5,360 bases of DNA from contig JAUVPA010000128.1 of the NCBI GenBank assembly GCA_030598905.1, positions 1 through 5,360 on the forward strand, given 5' to 3'. The DNA comes from Acidimicrobiia bacterium. Its GTDB lineage: Bacteria; Actinomycetota; Acidimicrobiia; Spongiisociales; UBA5794. The notes under the pieces are model-generated. The model was given only the letters and a program-made list of their open reading frames with translations, was not told the origin of the DNA and made no database searches. Shown in pieces: positions 5,317 through 5,360 of the stretch. The position numbers and the translations under genes were made by a program. How positions within the stretch are numbered: the first letter of the stretch is position 1; every line of letters begins with the position of its first letter.

Positions 5317-5360
5317 TGGACATACAACTTCCAGCAATCGAGGAGACTCTCCCCAGCGTG
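5316..5360 (+). CDS. Third gene of the GTPase operon, start only (3' end outside window)
   Basis: The ATG at 5316-5318 shares its A with the TGA stop of GTPase 2, giving the same TGATG junction as the previous pair. Fifteen codons are open to the window edge, encoding MDIQLPAIEETLPSV. A purine-rich GGGAAGG (5305-5311) ends 4 bases before the ATG and may act as SD. The visible part is too short to assign a family. The tight coupling suggests a functional partner of the GTPases. Confidence 0.6.
   Translation, partial: MDIQLPAIEETLPSV

Noticed and set aside
3313..5337. Very long minus-strand open frame (674 codons) antisense to both GTPases
   Set aside because: It lies opposite two genes with clear GTPase motifs and one-base junctions. 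The translation has no recognisable domain and is rich in Arg and Ser, which is typical of a high-GC shadow frame.

Overview
The window is G+C-rich and densely coded. It most likely comes from a member of the Actinomycetota. The best evidence is a convincing mycothiol S-conjugate amidase (Mca), since mycothiol is an actinobacterial thiol. Supporting signs are a two-repeat PG_binding_4/VanW cell-wall protein, several starts with no Shine-Dalgarno (SD) sequence and -10-like hexamers just upstream (leaderless style), and a pair of actinobacterial-type P-loop GTPases. An uncultured lineage such as Acidimicrobiia is a guess and cannot be fixed from this sequence.

Layout. Bases 1-1094 (minus strand) hold the first 364 codons of a membrane-anchored VanW/YoaR-type protein whose VanW domain continues past the left edge. 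A divergent intergenic region of about 176 bp (1095-1270) carries five tandem heptamers (consensus ATGGCTC), a near-perfect 18-bp palindrome, and candidate promoters for both directions. Next comes a small RecB/Cas4-like PD-(D/E)XK nuclease with all four Fe-S cysteines (1271-2050). An 81-bp spacer follows, holding two copies of a 16-bp direct repeat around a GC-rich hairpin. Then comes mca (2132-2974). After a 24-bp gap a GTPase operon starts: GTPase 1 (2999-4270), GTPase 2 (4270-5316) and a third gene of which only 15 codons are visible (5316-5360). Both internal junctions are one-base TGATG overlaps, so these three genes are very probably co-transcribed and translationally coupled.

Function. 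The genes do not form one obvious pathway. VanW points to the cell envelope, the nuclease to DNA processing or repair, and Mca to detoxification of electrophiles and drugs through mycothiol conjugates. The GTPase pair is the least understood part. The second protein has intact G1 and a family-type G3 (DLPDLDS). The first has an intact P-loop but unusual G3 and G4 motifs, which suggests an asymmetric two-GTPase complex, perhaps dynamin-like. This pair with its unseen third partner is the best candidate for an undescribed system, but the evidence here is only domain and operon structure.
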